This document shows positions 53,506 through 61,684 of a DNA stretch of 64,000 bases, one piece after another. The position numbers were made by a program, and so were the translations under genes. The DNA is taken from contig VSOZ01000014.1 of assembly GCA_009775095.1 (NCBI GenBank), positions 1-64,000 on the forward strand, written 5' to 3'. A model generated the notes under the pieces. The model was not told where the DNA came from, made no database searches, and saw only the letters and a program-made list of their open reading frames with translations. This stretch comes from Muribaculum sp. (GTDB taxonomy: Bacteria > Bacteroidota > Bacteroidia > Bacteroidales > Muribaculaceae). Within the stretch, counting starts at the first letter, position 1, and each line of letters starts with the position of its first letter.

Positions 53506-56500
53506 TTAGACGTTATTTTTATAAGTCGTCCTGAGGAATGGGCCGACAGGGAAGGTGCATACTGGCTTTGCAATGTTGCGATGCCGGAGGCGAACGTGCC
53601 CGCGTTGTTTGCATACAGCTCGTAGCTCAGACGGTATACGCCTTTGGGCAGTCTCGTGACGAATATGTTGGTCGAGGCGTCGCGATTTTCGCGATAGAAA
53701 TATATACCCTCCGATAGTATGGGTTGGGGGAGTTGTTCTACGGGCTGGAAGCATGCTCCACGTTGGTCGATTATAGCCACATAGTCCATGTCGCGATTTA
53801 CGGTTATTGTGAGATTGACCTGAACTATGTCGCCTGTGGTTATCGAGTCGGCGGCAACCCATTCGACTCCGGCGGAGCCGTTGACGCGTTTGTAAAGCTG
53901 TTTGTCAATCGACACTTCTGCGCATGACGCGGCTTTTATTTCGGTCATTTCACCTTTGAACTGACAGTATACGGCTCCCCATGAGGGTGTTGTGCCGCTC
54001 TTTTCGATCGACAGTGTGGCCTGCGACGGATGTAGCGACGACACATCGCGGCGGAAGTAACCGAGCAGACGGTCGATGTTTTCCGGCTCAACGCGTGTAT
54101 TGCCGATCTTTATAATTGCCGGTGATGCGGGCACGGTCCACTTCGAGCCGCTTGTGAGCAGCGAGGCGATAACGTCTGATGTGGTGACAGATGTGCCCCA
54201 GTCTTTGGCCTCTTTTTGGAGTATTAGCCACTGTCTGATGAGGTCTATGTCGCGGCATCCCGGCTCGACGGCGTTGAATGCGTCGAGTATGAGCGATGTA
54301 GCTCCGACTTTGCCCATGGACCAAGCGGTCATGTCATCGAGCGAGGGCCACCACATGCCCTTTTCAGGAGTGCTTACGGCAAACTCACGCAGCGATGCTA
54401 TTATGTCGCGCGACACGGTCTTGTAGTTGTGCTTCCGGAGTATCAACGCGGCGATAGCCTTTTGGGGCGCGTCCATGCTCTTCCAGTTGCGTGAAAGATA
54501 GGTCACGGTGTTGCTTGTGAGTCGTTTTGCGCCGGCACTCGCGGGTATGTTGTCATAATAATCGCGTACGAGTACATATGATACATCGGTGGCGGAGGCA
54601 TCATGTTTTATCGTCTCCTCGGCCTGTCGGTCAAGGTAGCTTATGCCTCGTCTTGTCATCTCGTCAAGCCGCTTGTTGTCGGGCATGAAGCCGAGCTGTT
54701 TAAGTCGTCCTGTCATGGCGAGTACATTGCGTGTTATCCATGATGAGGGCTCTTTGTACTGTGATATCCATGCCCAGCCGCCGTTGCCGGCCTCAAGGAG
54801 TGCCAGCTGTTTTATGGCTTTTGCGTATGACGAGTTGATGACGTTTTTGTCAAACAGCAGAGCCAGCCGTGTCATACGCTCAGTGTCGGATTTGGCATTC
54901 ATTACCCACGGAGTGGCGTTGAGAAGTACCGTTTTAAGGTCTTGGTTGCGTTCGAGCATCGACACGAGCGTAGAGTCGCTATGGTCTGATTCGCTCCACT
55001 GCCTGAGAGCTGAAGCGATGGCCGGGTCCGTGTTCATGATGCCTTCGGCTATTGCGGCCGAGAAGAGCAGTGCCGAGGCCGACAGAGCGTCATCGGCGTC
55101 ATCCTTACGCAGTCCGGGCAGGGCTGTGACCACATACCATACCGGATTGTCGCAGTACTGGAGTGTGACTCGTGCGTCGGCGGGCATTTTCGGCAACTCG
55201 GTGGAGAAAGCGGTGCTGTCGGGGGCGATATAGAAAGGTACGGTCTCGATGACGGGCTGTATGGAGGGCAATATCGGTATAATGCTCTGTTCACCGTCGG
55301 CAAATGTCGTTGTCGATGATTTTATGCGGTAGCCCGTCATGTCGGTTTCGTTGCCGGCATTGATCGGGGTCGTTACGACTGCCGATGCGTGAGGAGCCAC
55401 TGTGTCGGTAAACGTGTATGTGTCGGTTACGACTGAAGTGACCGGGTCGAAAATCTCCACAACGGTGGTTATGACGGCTGTTGTATCGGTATTGTTCATG
55501 ACCGATGCGCTTATATCCGCTTTGTCGCCGTTACGCAGGAACCGGGGCATATTGGGTTGTACCATGACCGGCTTGTTGGCTATAATCTCTCGGGTCATGT
55601 TGCTTACAAGCATGTCGGGTGTAAAGGCTATGGCACACAGTTGCCAAGTGGTGTTGGCGTTGGGCGCGGTAAAGGAGAACTCGAGATTACCCTCTTTATC
55701 GGTAGTTAGGTCGGGACGGAAAAATGCAATGGGATTTTCGGCCGCGCGGTACTCGAAATTATCCGCCGGCTTTTCTGTCTCTGCTACAGTTCCCGTGGCC
55801 GCTGCCACCTTTTCAGAAGCCATGTCGGCTACGGCTTCATCTTCCACAACGGCAAGTTCCTTTTTGTGTTCTCTTACTATGTTGCCTGCATCATAAGCTG
55901 CAGCGTATGATGCCATCTTTCCGGTACCTCGCACGCGCACTCCCGAGGTACGGCCCTCCATCATAGTCATGACGTTGTTGTTGAAACTGTATAACGGGTT
56001 GCCCCATGTGAGAAATTGAGGGACTGTTATGTCAATGCATTTTATCGGAGAATATGTGCCGGCAGCATATGAGTCGGCGGTGCGCAAACCTGCCGGCCTT
56101 GAAATATTATAATACGAGGAGCCTCCGAAAGTCGGGCTTAAACTGAAGTTAAGAGCCGCCAGCTTATCGAGCGCTTTGCAGTACATGTCGAGCATTACGG
56201 CCGATTTTACGCCATTGCCGTTGCGGTCGATTACTTTAAAGGTCCATGCCTCTTCAGCACCGGGAGTTATATGGTCGCGGAAGCTCTCTATCTTTAGGGC
56301 TATGCTTTTTACGGATGACTCGGTGACTACAGATACGGTGCTTTCAGCATAACGGTAATCGCTTGTGCTTGACAGGATTATTCGTACTTGTCCGATACCT
56401 CGGGGTATGGTATATTCAAAACGGTGAAGTCCGCGTTTAGTCTCGATCCATCCTTGCTCAAGCATCTCTTGGCCGGTGAATACTGCGTAGTGAACGTAGT

Positions 56501-59177
56501 TATTGTCGGCATTCACCCCGTAAAGTACCGAGGTTTTGCGTGAGTCTTTCAACGTGTAGCTCCTTACGGGTACCCATAGTGGAGTGTCGGTGACGGGCGG
56601 CTGGTTGTCGGTAGGCTTGTACAGAGTTATGTTTTCAGCCGTGACCGGCATAGCCAAAGCGCTGTCGGCGGTTTGGAATTCGATGTTGTAAATGCCTGAC
56701 GCCACATCGCTCCAGTCGACTTTCGGGGCTGATGACATGAACGAGCCTTTGGACACCGTTTTTTTCGCCTTGTCAAGTATGCGGTAGTCGATAAGAGCGT
56801 CGGTCGATTGTCCTGACGGATCCTGAAGGTTTATGTTGAGCGATACAGGGTTGGCAATGTCTATGTCGCTGTCAAGCGATGCGGTCAATATATACGGGCG
56901 GCCGGTGGTGAATGCCTTTGATGTATTCTGATTTTCGCCGGTCGATGATGTGGCGGTGAAGGAGGCGTTGAATATGCCGTCAGGTATCGGCGAAGAGTCA
57001 AGAAGATTCTTTGAAAACTCTATGGAAAACTCTCCGTTGTTATCGGTCGTGACTTCGGAGGAGTGGAACGACACGTCATCGGCACCGCGCCACCACCATA
57101 TACGCGGGGCCACGCTCAGGTCTACATTTACATTGCATCCGCTCATCGGGAAGCCGGAGTAGGTCTCTACCTTACCTTTGAGTGTGACGCCTCCGACTTC
57201 GGGGCGGTCGCGCATTATGTCGGTAATCTCTATCTTGTATGTCGGGAGTTTGTAGTCTGACACGGTGAAGTTGACGGTGCCGTAGTTGCTCTGTCGTGTT
57301 TCGGAGCGCGGGTGGCTGAACTGTATGGAGTATATGCCGGTAAGTCCGTCGTCCGGTATGGTAAAGGAGCCTGTTATACGTCCGAAGCTGTCGGAAACCG
57401 CTTTTGCGGAGTCCTTTAACTGGTAGTTGGCGTCACGCAGTGTTACGTTTACGGTGAAACCCGGTTCGATTTTTGCATCACGTCCCAAATAGCTCTGTAC
57501 TACACCTGACCACTGCACGGTGTCGCCGGGTCGGTATAATGCAAGGTCGGTGAAGCCGTGTATCATGTATTTGCGTGCATTGTCGGGCATGTTGGAGTAG
57601 GTGATATAGCACGGCGATGCATAACGGTCGGGTCCTTCCTTTGCATACACGCGATTGCCTGTTGTCGGCAGCAGTGCTGAAGCATCCTTGCCGGTGCTGA
57701 CTTCCGATGTGACCTTGCCGTCGTAGTTTGACACGGTCAGACTTACCGGTACGCTTGTCGGCTTGCCTGTGGCCGGATTGAACACATAGGCCCAGCGGCT
57801 GTCGGCATATGCGGCCGTCTGTAGCCCGAGCTTCGTGCAGTGCACCATCTCATAATAGTTGTCAAGGTCGTTTTTATCGCCCGAAATTACCGGAACGATT
57901 ATATAGCAGCCCGGTCGGTCGAGTACAATCTTTTCTGATGTCTCACTTTTAAACGGCACAGTATTGCCGTTGGTGCATTTGATGCTTTTGACAAGTCGCG
58001 GCATTTTTTTCGGCTGTAGCCTGTAGGAGGTTGAGCCGTTCCAAGCATAAGGCACGTTGTACACGCGTATCTCGTACTGGGGGGTATTGCAGTTTGTCGC
58101 CTTTATTGTGAGGGTATCGCCGGGTACGACTGTCGTGTTATAGCTCAGGCTGACAGTTTTATGGGTGATGCGCTTGAGCATGTTTTCAAGACATCCGTTG
58201 CGGAAGTACCCGGGATGCTCTTTCAGTTGCTTTTTAATGAGCGGATACAGCTCCGCTCCTGTATCGGAGTCTGTGTCATAGTCAAGTTCCGTAAGGATTT
58301 CGGCTGCATAAGGACTGTTTTCGTACTTACGGTACAGGTCCAAGAGCAGTTCGCGTTTGCGGTCGTACGTCGACGGGGCGGCTTCATTATAATATATGTG
58401 TTGCGATATGAAGTCTATGCGTCGTATGTCGCAGTTTATGAATGGAGCGGTATCATCGCGATGAAAATTGAGCAGGTCGCGGTATATGTCAAGAATTTCG
58501 TTGGCAACCGGTGACCTGTAGTTGAATTTCATCTTGGAGTACACGTCGTAGCGACACAGACTGTTTATGGAGAACAGCCGTGTTGCTTCTGAAAAATCAT
58601 CGAGAGTCGAGATAGCCTGCGAGGTTATAAAGTCATACAACGTCGGGTAAAACTCCGTGGTATGCTCTTTTCGGGCGATGATGCCGTTGTAATCGTTCAA
58701 CGGGGCTTTCTGCAGCGCTTCAGGCGATTTTAAGGCGTCGCGGGTCAATGTGAGTATCTTCTCACGGAAATTACGTCCGCTCCACAGTGTATAGTTGTCG
58801 TTGTCGGCGGTAGCCGGCAGGTCGCGTCGGTCATACACCCAGCGATTGGCCTGATATATGTCGAGATATATGCGAGCAAGCAGTGTGTTTAACAAAGATT
58901 TTATACACGGGTCATCCTCTTTGTCGGTTACGGCTTGTATGCGCGTAAGTACCTGCGTAAGGCTGTCGGGGTCAATGGCACTTTGAGCAAGCTCATAGTT
59001 TATGAGCGAGCGCACGGCCAATTTGCCGTCGCCGTCGGCAAGCGCTATGTCAAGGTCGGCGAGCGATGTTTTTATGACTTGTTTCGGATATGCGAAATCG
59101 GGTTTTTCATACCGGTTGACTGAATGCATTGACATAACGGTGAAGATAGCGGTTATGATAAATAATATTTTTTTCAT
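53502..59177 (-). CDS. Large alpha-2-macroglobulin-family protein
   Basis: 1891 residues with a signal peptide (ILFIITAIFTVMSMHS). Order: an N-terminal helical part (about 20-340), MG1-like strands, the MG2 domain (ALYRPGDTVQWSGVVQSYL near 545) and further MG domains. A segment near 1070 reads MTMMEGRTSGVRVRG, recalling TonB-receptor plugs. The A2M core follows (FFRPDLTTDKEGNLEFSFTA near 1170), with a helical thioester-like domain (about 1400-1700) and a final receptor-binding-like domain. The CxEQ thioester is not seen, as in many bacterial MagD-like members. It may trap or sense proteases; this is inference. Confidence 0.87.
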   Translation of the reverse strand: MKKILFIITAIFTVMSMHSVNRYEKPDFAYPKQVIKTSLADLDIALADGDGKLAVRSLINYELAQSAIDPDSLTQVLTRIQAVTDKEDDPCIKSLLNTLLARIYLDIYQANRWVYDRRDLPATADNDNYTLWSGRNFREKILTLTRDALKSPEALQKAPLNDYNGIIARKEHTTEFYPTLYDFITSQAISTLDDFSEATRLFSINSLCRYDVYSKMKFNYRSPVANEILDIYRDLLNFHRDDTAPFINCDIRRIDFISQHIYYNEAAPSTYDRKRELLLDLYRKYENSPYAAEILTELDYDTDSDTGAELYPLIKKQLKEHPGYFRNGCLENMLKRITHKTVSLSYNTTVVPGDTLTIKATNCNTPQYEIRVYNVPYAWNGSTSYRLQPKKMPRLVKSIKCTNGNTVPFKSETSEKIVLDRPGCYIIVPVISGDKNDLDNYYEMVHCTKLGLQTAAYADSRWAYVFNPATGKPTSVPVSLTVSNYDGKVTSEVSTGKDASALLPTTGNRVYAKEGPDRYASPCYITYSNMPDNARKYMIHGFTDLALYRPGDTVQWSGVVQSYLGRDAKIEPGFTVNVTLRDANYQLKDSAKAVSDSFGRITGSFTIPDDGLTGIYSIQFSHPRSETRQSNYGTVNFTVSDYKLPTYKIEITDIMRDRPEVGGVTLKGKVETYSGFPMSGCNVNVDLSVAPRIWWWRGADDVSFHSSEVTTDNNGEFSIEFSKNLLDSSPIPDGIFNASFTATSSTGENQNTSKAFTTGRPYILTASLDSDIDIANPVSLNINLQDPSGQSTDALIDYRILDKAKKTVSKGSFMSSAPKVDWSDVASGIYNIEFQTADSALAMPVTAENITLYKPTDNQPPVTDTPLWVPVRSYTLKDSRKTSVLYGVNADNNYVHYAVFTGQEMLEQGWIETKRGLHRFEYTIPRGIGQVRIILSSTSDYRYAESTVSVVTESSVKSIALKIESFRDHITPGAEEAWTFKVIDRNGNGVKSAVMLDMYCKALDKLAALNFSLSPTFGGSSYYNISRPAGLRTADSYAAGTYSPIKCIDITVPQFLTWGNPLYSFNNNVMTMMEGRTSGVRVRGTGKMASYAAAYDAGNIVREHKKELAVVEDEAVADMASEKVAAATGTVAETEKPADNFEYRAAENPIAFFRPDLTTDKEGNLEFSFTAPNANTTWQLCAIAFTPDMLVSNMTREIIANKPVMVQPNMPRFLRNGDKADISASVMNNTDTTAVITTVVEIFDPVTSVVTDTYTFTDTVAPHASAVVTTPINAGNETDMTGYRIKSSTTTFADGEQSIIPILPSIQPVIETVPFYIAPDSTAFSTELPKMPADARVTLQYCDNPVWYVVTALPGLRKDDADDALSASALLFSAAIAEGIMNTDPAIASALRQWSESDHSDSTLVSMLERNQDLKTVLLNATPWVMNAKSDTERMTRLALLFDKNVINSSYAKAIKQLALLEAGNGGWAWISQYKEPSSWITRNVLAMTGRLKQLGFMPDNKRLDEMTRRGISYLDRQAEETIKHDASATDVSYVLVRDYYDNIPASAGAKRLTSNTVTYLSRNWKSMDAPQKAIAALILRKHNYKTVSRDIIASLREFAVSTPEKGMWWPSLDDMTAWSMGKVGATSLILDAFNAVEPGCRDIDLIRQWLILQKEAKDWGTSVTTSDVIASLLTSGSKWTVPASPAIIKIGNTRVEPENIDRLLGYFRRDVSSLHPSQATLSIEKSGTTPSWGAVYCQFKGEMTEIKAASCAEVSIDKQLYKRVNGSAGVEWVAADSITTGDIVQVNLTITVNRDMDYVAIIDQRGACFQPVEQLPQPILSEGIYFYRENRDASTNIFVTRLPKGVYRLSYELYANNAGTFASGIATLQSQYAPSLSAHSSGRLIKITSK

Positions 59178-59222
59178 TGTGTCGATACGTGAAGTTATGT
59201 TACGGGTTGACTCTTTTATAAC

Positions 59223-59260
59223 AAAACAGACGCGTCTTTGTATCGGAACGCGTCTGTTTT
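59223..59260. terminator. Bidirectional terminator of the sigma/Spy operon
   Basis: AAAACAGACGCGT and ACGCGTCTGTTTT, perfect 13-base arms with a 12-base loop. On the minus strand it stops the Spy-like gene before the A2M gene. Confidence 0.88.
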
Positions 59261-59298
59261 TATTTATGTGTTGCCGTTAAGGGCGGGTGTGACGTGAC

Positions 59299-59778
59299 CT
59301 ATCTTTTCTTGCCTGCCCTCATGCGCGAGTGCTGCATCATAAGCTCTTGGGTGAATTTACGCTCCGCTTTTTTCAGCTCGTACATCTGTTTTGGTGTCAA
59401 TATGGTCTTGAATTTGGCGAAATATGACATCTCCGTTTCTGCCTCTTTGCCTTTAAGTTCATATAAGGCTTCGGCCGCTTTTTCGTATTCGAGGTCGTTT
59501 ACCGGCTCTTTGGACGTGTCGATTTTTTTCTCTAAAGCACGTGTCTGCCTGTTGAGTTGATGGATTGACTTGTCCATCTCGTCATATAACGGGAAAAATT
59601 GTTCTTGCTGCTCTTTGGAGAGGTTAAGTTCTTTTATCATGAATTCGTGCTTGTATTGCCGAAATTCTCTGAACCACTCTTTTCTCCCTTTTTCCGACTG
59701 TGGATCAGCCGAGGCCGTGGTGTAGCTCATGGCCGCCACAACCATAATAAACAAGAGTGTAAACCGTCGTATTATCAT
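59299..59778 (-). CDS. Periplasmic Spy/CpxP-like helical protein
   Basis: 159 residues. Signal peptide (FTLLFIMVVAAMSYTTASA), then an almost wholly helical, charged protein with two LTxxQ-like motifs (LNLSKEQQEQF and LTPKQMYEL). This is the pattern of Spy, CpxP and metal-resistance sensor proteins, which act as ATP-free periplasmic chaperones or stress sensors. It lies 5 bases after the small membrane protein gene, downstream of an ECF sigma gene, so it may be both target and part of feedback. Confidence 0.75.
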   Translation of the reverse strand: MIIRRFTLLFIMVVAAMSYTTASADPQSEKGRKEWFREFRQYKHEFMIKELNLSKEQQEQFFPLYDEMDKSIHQLNRQTRALEKKIDTSKEPVNDLEYEKAAEALYELKGKEAETEMSYFAKFKTILTPKQMYELKKAERKFTQELMMQHSRMRAGKKR

Positions 59779-59783
59779 GTCAG

Positions 59784-60182
59784 TTATAATTTGAAATCAG
59801 CTAAAGTGACGCCGTCGTCATACATGTCTTCTATTAGCTCGTATTCATCGATATCATCCATCGGGTAGTAGTCGTAGAACCGGTCGCTGCCAATTACTCC
59901 GGCCAATACGGGATTGCCGCTTATGTCGGAGTTGTTGCTGCGATCGCTGATATCGTTGAAAATCCACATCATGAGCCATATGCCTGAAAACATGGCGGCC
60001 ATGTATATGTAGGGCCGGCATTGCTGCCATACGTTTCTGTGCAGGACTTTGCCCGGCTGTGTCGCTTTGTGCTCGGGAAGCTTGGCTTCCATGCGAGACG
60101 CGAAATCGGCGAAATAGTTCTCGGGGACTGTCATTCCCGAGCGTCGGCCGATTTTGTCAAGTATGTCGCTGTCCTTTGCCAT
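59784..60182 (-). CDS. Small single-pass membrane protein, possible anti-sigma factor
   Basis: 132 residues. A basic cytoplasmic half (about 1-58: ILDKIGRRSGMTVPENYFADFASRMEAKLP), one membrane helix (PYIYMAAMFSGIWLMMWIF) and an acidic outer half (YPMDDIDEYELIEDMYDDG). The VPENYFADFASRM segment is a common opening of Bacteroidetes proteins encoded after ECF sigma genes. Its position 48 bases after the sigma gene suggests an anti-sigma role, but no zinc anti-sigma motif is visible. Confidence 0.65.
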   Translation of the reverse strand: MAKDSDILDKIGRRSGMTVPENYFADFASRMEAKLPEHKATQPGKVLHRNVWQQCRPYIYMAAMFSGIWLMMWIFNDISDRSNNSDISGNPVLAGVIGSDRFYDYYPMDDIDEYELIEDMYDDGVTLADFKL

Positions 60183-60230
60183 ATGAATAAAGTTTGATTT
60201 AATATGTTGACTAAAGGCAATTCAAATGGT

Positions 60231-60791
60231 TTAATCGTTATTGATAAAAAATTGCTCTATTTTTTTTACCGCGAGGTGGTATGAGGCTTTCAGGGCGCCT
60301 ACGGAGGTGCCCAAAACTTCCGACATGGCTTCATATTTCATGTCGTCATAGTATCGCATATTGAATACCAATCTCTGCTTCTCGGGCAGTGAGGCTATGG
60401 CTTTACGTAGTTTTAACGCCAGCTCGTCGCCGTCGACATAAGTGTCGGCCTCTATAAGGTCTATAAGCCTTGACTCCTCGTCATCGATCGAAAGGTTCAT
60501 ACGCTTCCTTTCGCGGGCGAGAAATGTTATACTCTCGTTGATCGCTATCTTGTAGAGCCATGTCGACAACTTGGCGTCACCCCGGAAGTTATCGATCGAG
60601 CTCCATGCTTTCATAAACGTATTCTGCAACAAGTCGTCGGCGTCTTCATGGCTTTCCACCATGCGGCGTATTTGCCAATACAGAGGCTCGCCGTAAAGCT
60701 TTATCACCTCACCGAAGGCTTCTCGGACTGTGGCCGGGTCGCGTAACCGGCTTATCAGTTCCGGGTCGTCTTTTGTTATGTCTTTTGCCAT
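60231..60791 (-). CDS. ECF RNA polymerase sigma factor
   Basis: 186 residues from ATG 60791 (MAKDITKDDPELISRL). The longer frame to 60851 is rejected because the promoter -7 box (60829-60822) lies inside it. Region 2: REAFGEVIKLYGEPLYWQIR...DADDLLQNTFMKAWSSIDNF...LSTWLYKIAINESITFLA. Region 4: LPEKQRLVFNMRYYDDMKYEAMSEVLGTSVGALKASYH. It heads a three-gene stress-type operon. Confidence 0.92.
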   Translation of the reverse strand: MAKDITKDDPELISRLRDPATVREAFGEVIKLYGEPLYWQIRRMVESHEDADDLLQNTFMKAWSSIDNFRGDAKLSTWLYKIAINESITFLARERKRMNLSIDDEESRLIDLIEADTYVDGDELALKLRKAIASLPEKQRLVFNMRYYDDMKYEAMSEVLGTSVGALKASYHLAVKKIEQFFINND

Positions 60792-60821
60792 CGGGGTATG
60801 ATAATGTTGATAATTTTCGTC

Positions 60822-60851
60822 CAAATTTAGTGAAACTTTTCGGTAAGTCAA
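60822..60851 (-). promoter_or_regulatory. Promoter of the ECF sigma operon
   Basis: Minus strand: TTG (60851-60849), 19 bases, TAAATTTG (60829-60822). The predicted start is about 25-30 bases before the ATG at 60791. Confidence 0.65.
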
Positions 60852-60874
60852 CCTACAATTTACTTAAATTGTTA

Positions 60875-60882
60875 TAAATTTG
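60875..60882 (+). promoter_or_regulatory. -7 promoter box (TAAATTTG) of the ZIP transporter gene
   Basis: Exact match; only GATT lies between it and the ATG at 60887, so the mRNA should be leaderless. Confidence 0.55.
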
Positions 60883-60886
60883 GATT

Positions 60887-61684
60887 ATGGATACGATTCT
60901 GACTACTGACAATATACTCATTGCGCTTGGTATGACGTTTATTGCCGGGCTGTGTACCGGCATAGGCAGTCTTATGGCTTTTTTTACGAAACAGACCGAT
61001 ACGAAGTTTCTTTCTGTGGCTTTAGGCCTATCGGCCGGCGTGATGATATACATATCTTTTATGGAGCTTATGCCCGACGCTATGGAGGACATGATGAGGC
61101 TTTATCCCGAAAAGACAGCAGTACTGTACGTATTGTTTGCGTTTTTCGCCGGTATGGGCCTTATAGCATTTATCGACTTTCTTGTGCCGGAGGATGAGAA
61201 TCCGCATGAGTATCATGAGAAGACGGGTCGCCACACGCGCCTGAAGCGCACAGGCGTGATGCTTGCGCTTACAATAGGCATACATAATTTCCCAGAAGGT
61301 ATAGCCACCTTCGTGTCAGGCCTTGAGAGCATCGATATAGCACTACCGATATTGATAGCCGTAGCCATACATAACATACCGGAGGGCATAGCCGTGTCGG
61401 TACCCGTATATCATGCCACCGGCAGCCGTCGCAAGGCTCTGTGGTTTTCCGTGGCCTCGGGCTTTGCCGAACCGGTGGGAGCGCTGTTTGCTCTGATGTT
61501 TTTAATGCCTATATGGACGCCGGTAGTCAATGCCGTGTGTATGGCAGCCGTGGCCGGTATAATGGTCTACATAGCCTTTGACGAGCTGCTTCCCAATTCG
61601 GAGGCATACGGTCATCACCATTATGCCATAGGCGGTGTTGTGGCCGGTATGGCTATAATGGGGTTCGGACTTCTGCTATTCTGA
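60887..61684 (+). CDS. zupT: ZIP-family metal transporter (ZupT-like)
   Basis: 265 residues, about eight membrane helices. The two metal-binding helices are HNFPEGIATFVSGL and HNIPEGIAVSVPVYH, and a His-rich loop lies between helices 3 and 4 (HEYHEKTGRHTRLKR). It imports zinc and possibly other divalent metals across the inner membrane. Transcribed divergently from the ECF sigma operon; its last 9 bases overlap the convergent GH115 gene. Confidence 0.93.
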   Translation: MDTILTTDNILIALGMTFIAGLCTGIGSLMAFFTKQTDTKFLSVALGLSAGVMIYISFMELMPDAMEDMMRLYPEKTAVLYVLFAFFAGMGLIAFIDFLVPEDENPHEYHEKTGRHTRLKRTGVMLALTIGIHNFPEGIATFVSGLESIDIALPILIAVAIHNIPEGIAVSVPVYHATGSRRKALWFSVASGFAEPVGALFALMFLMPIWTPVVNAVCMAAVAGIMVYIAFDELLPNSEAYGHHHYAIGGVVAGMAIMGFGLLLF

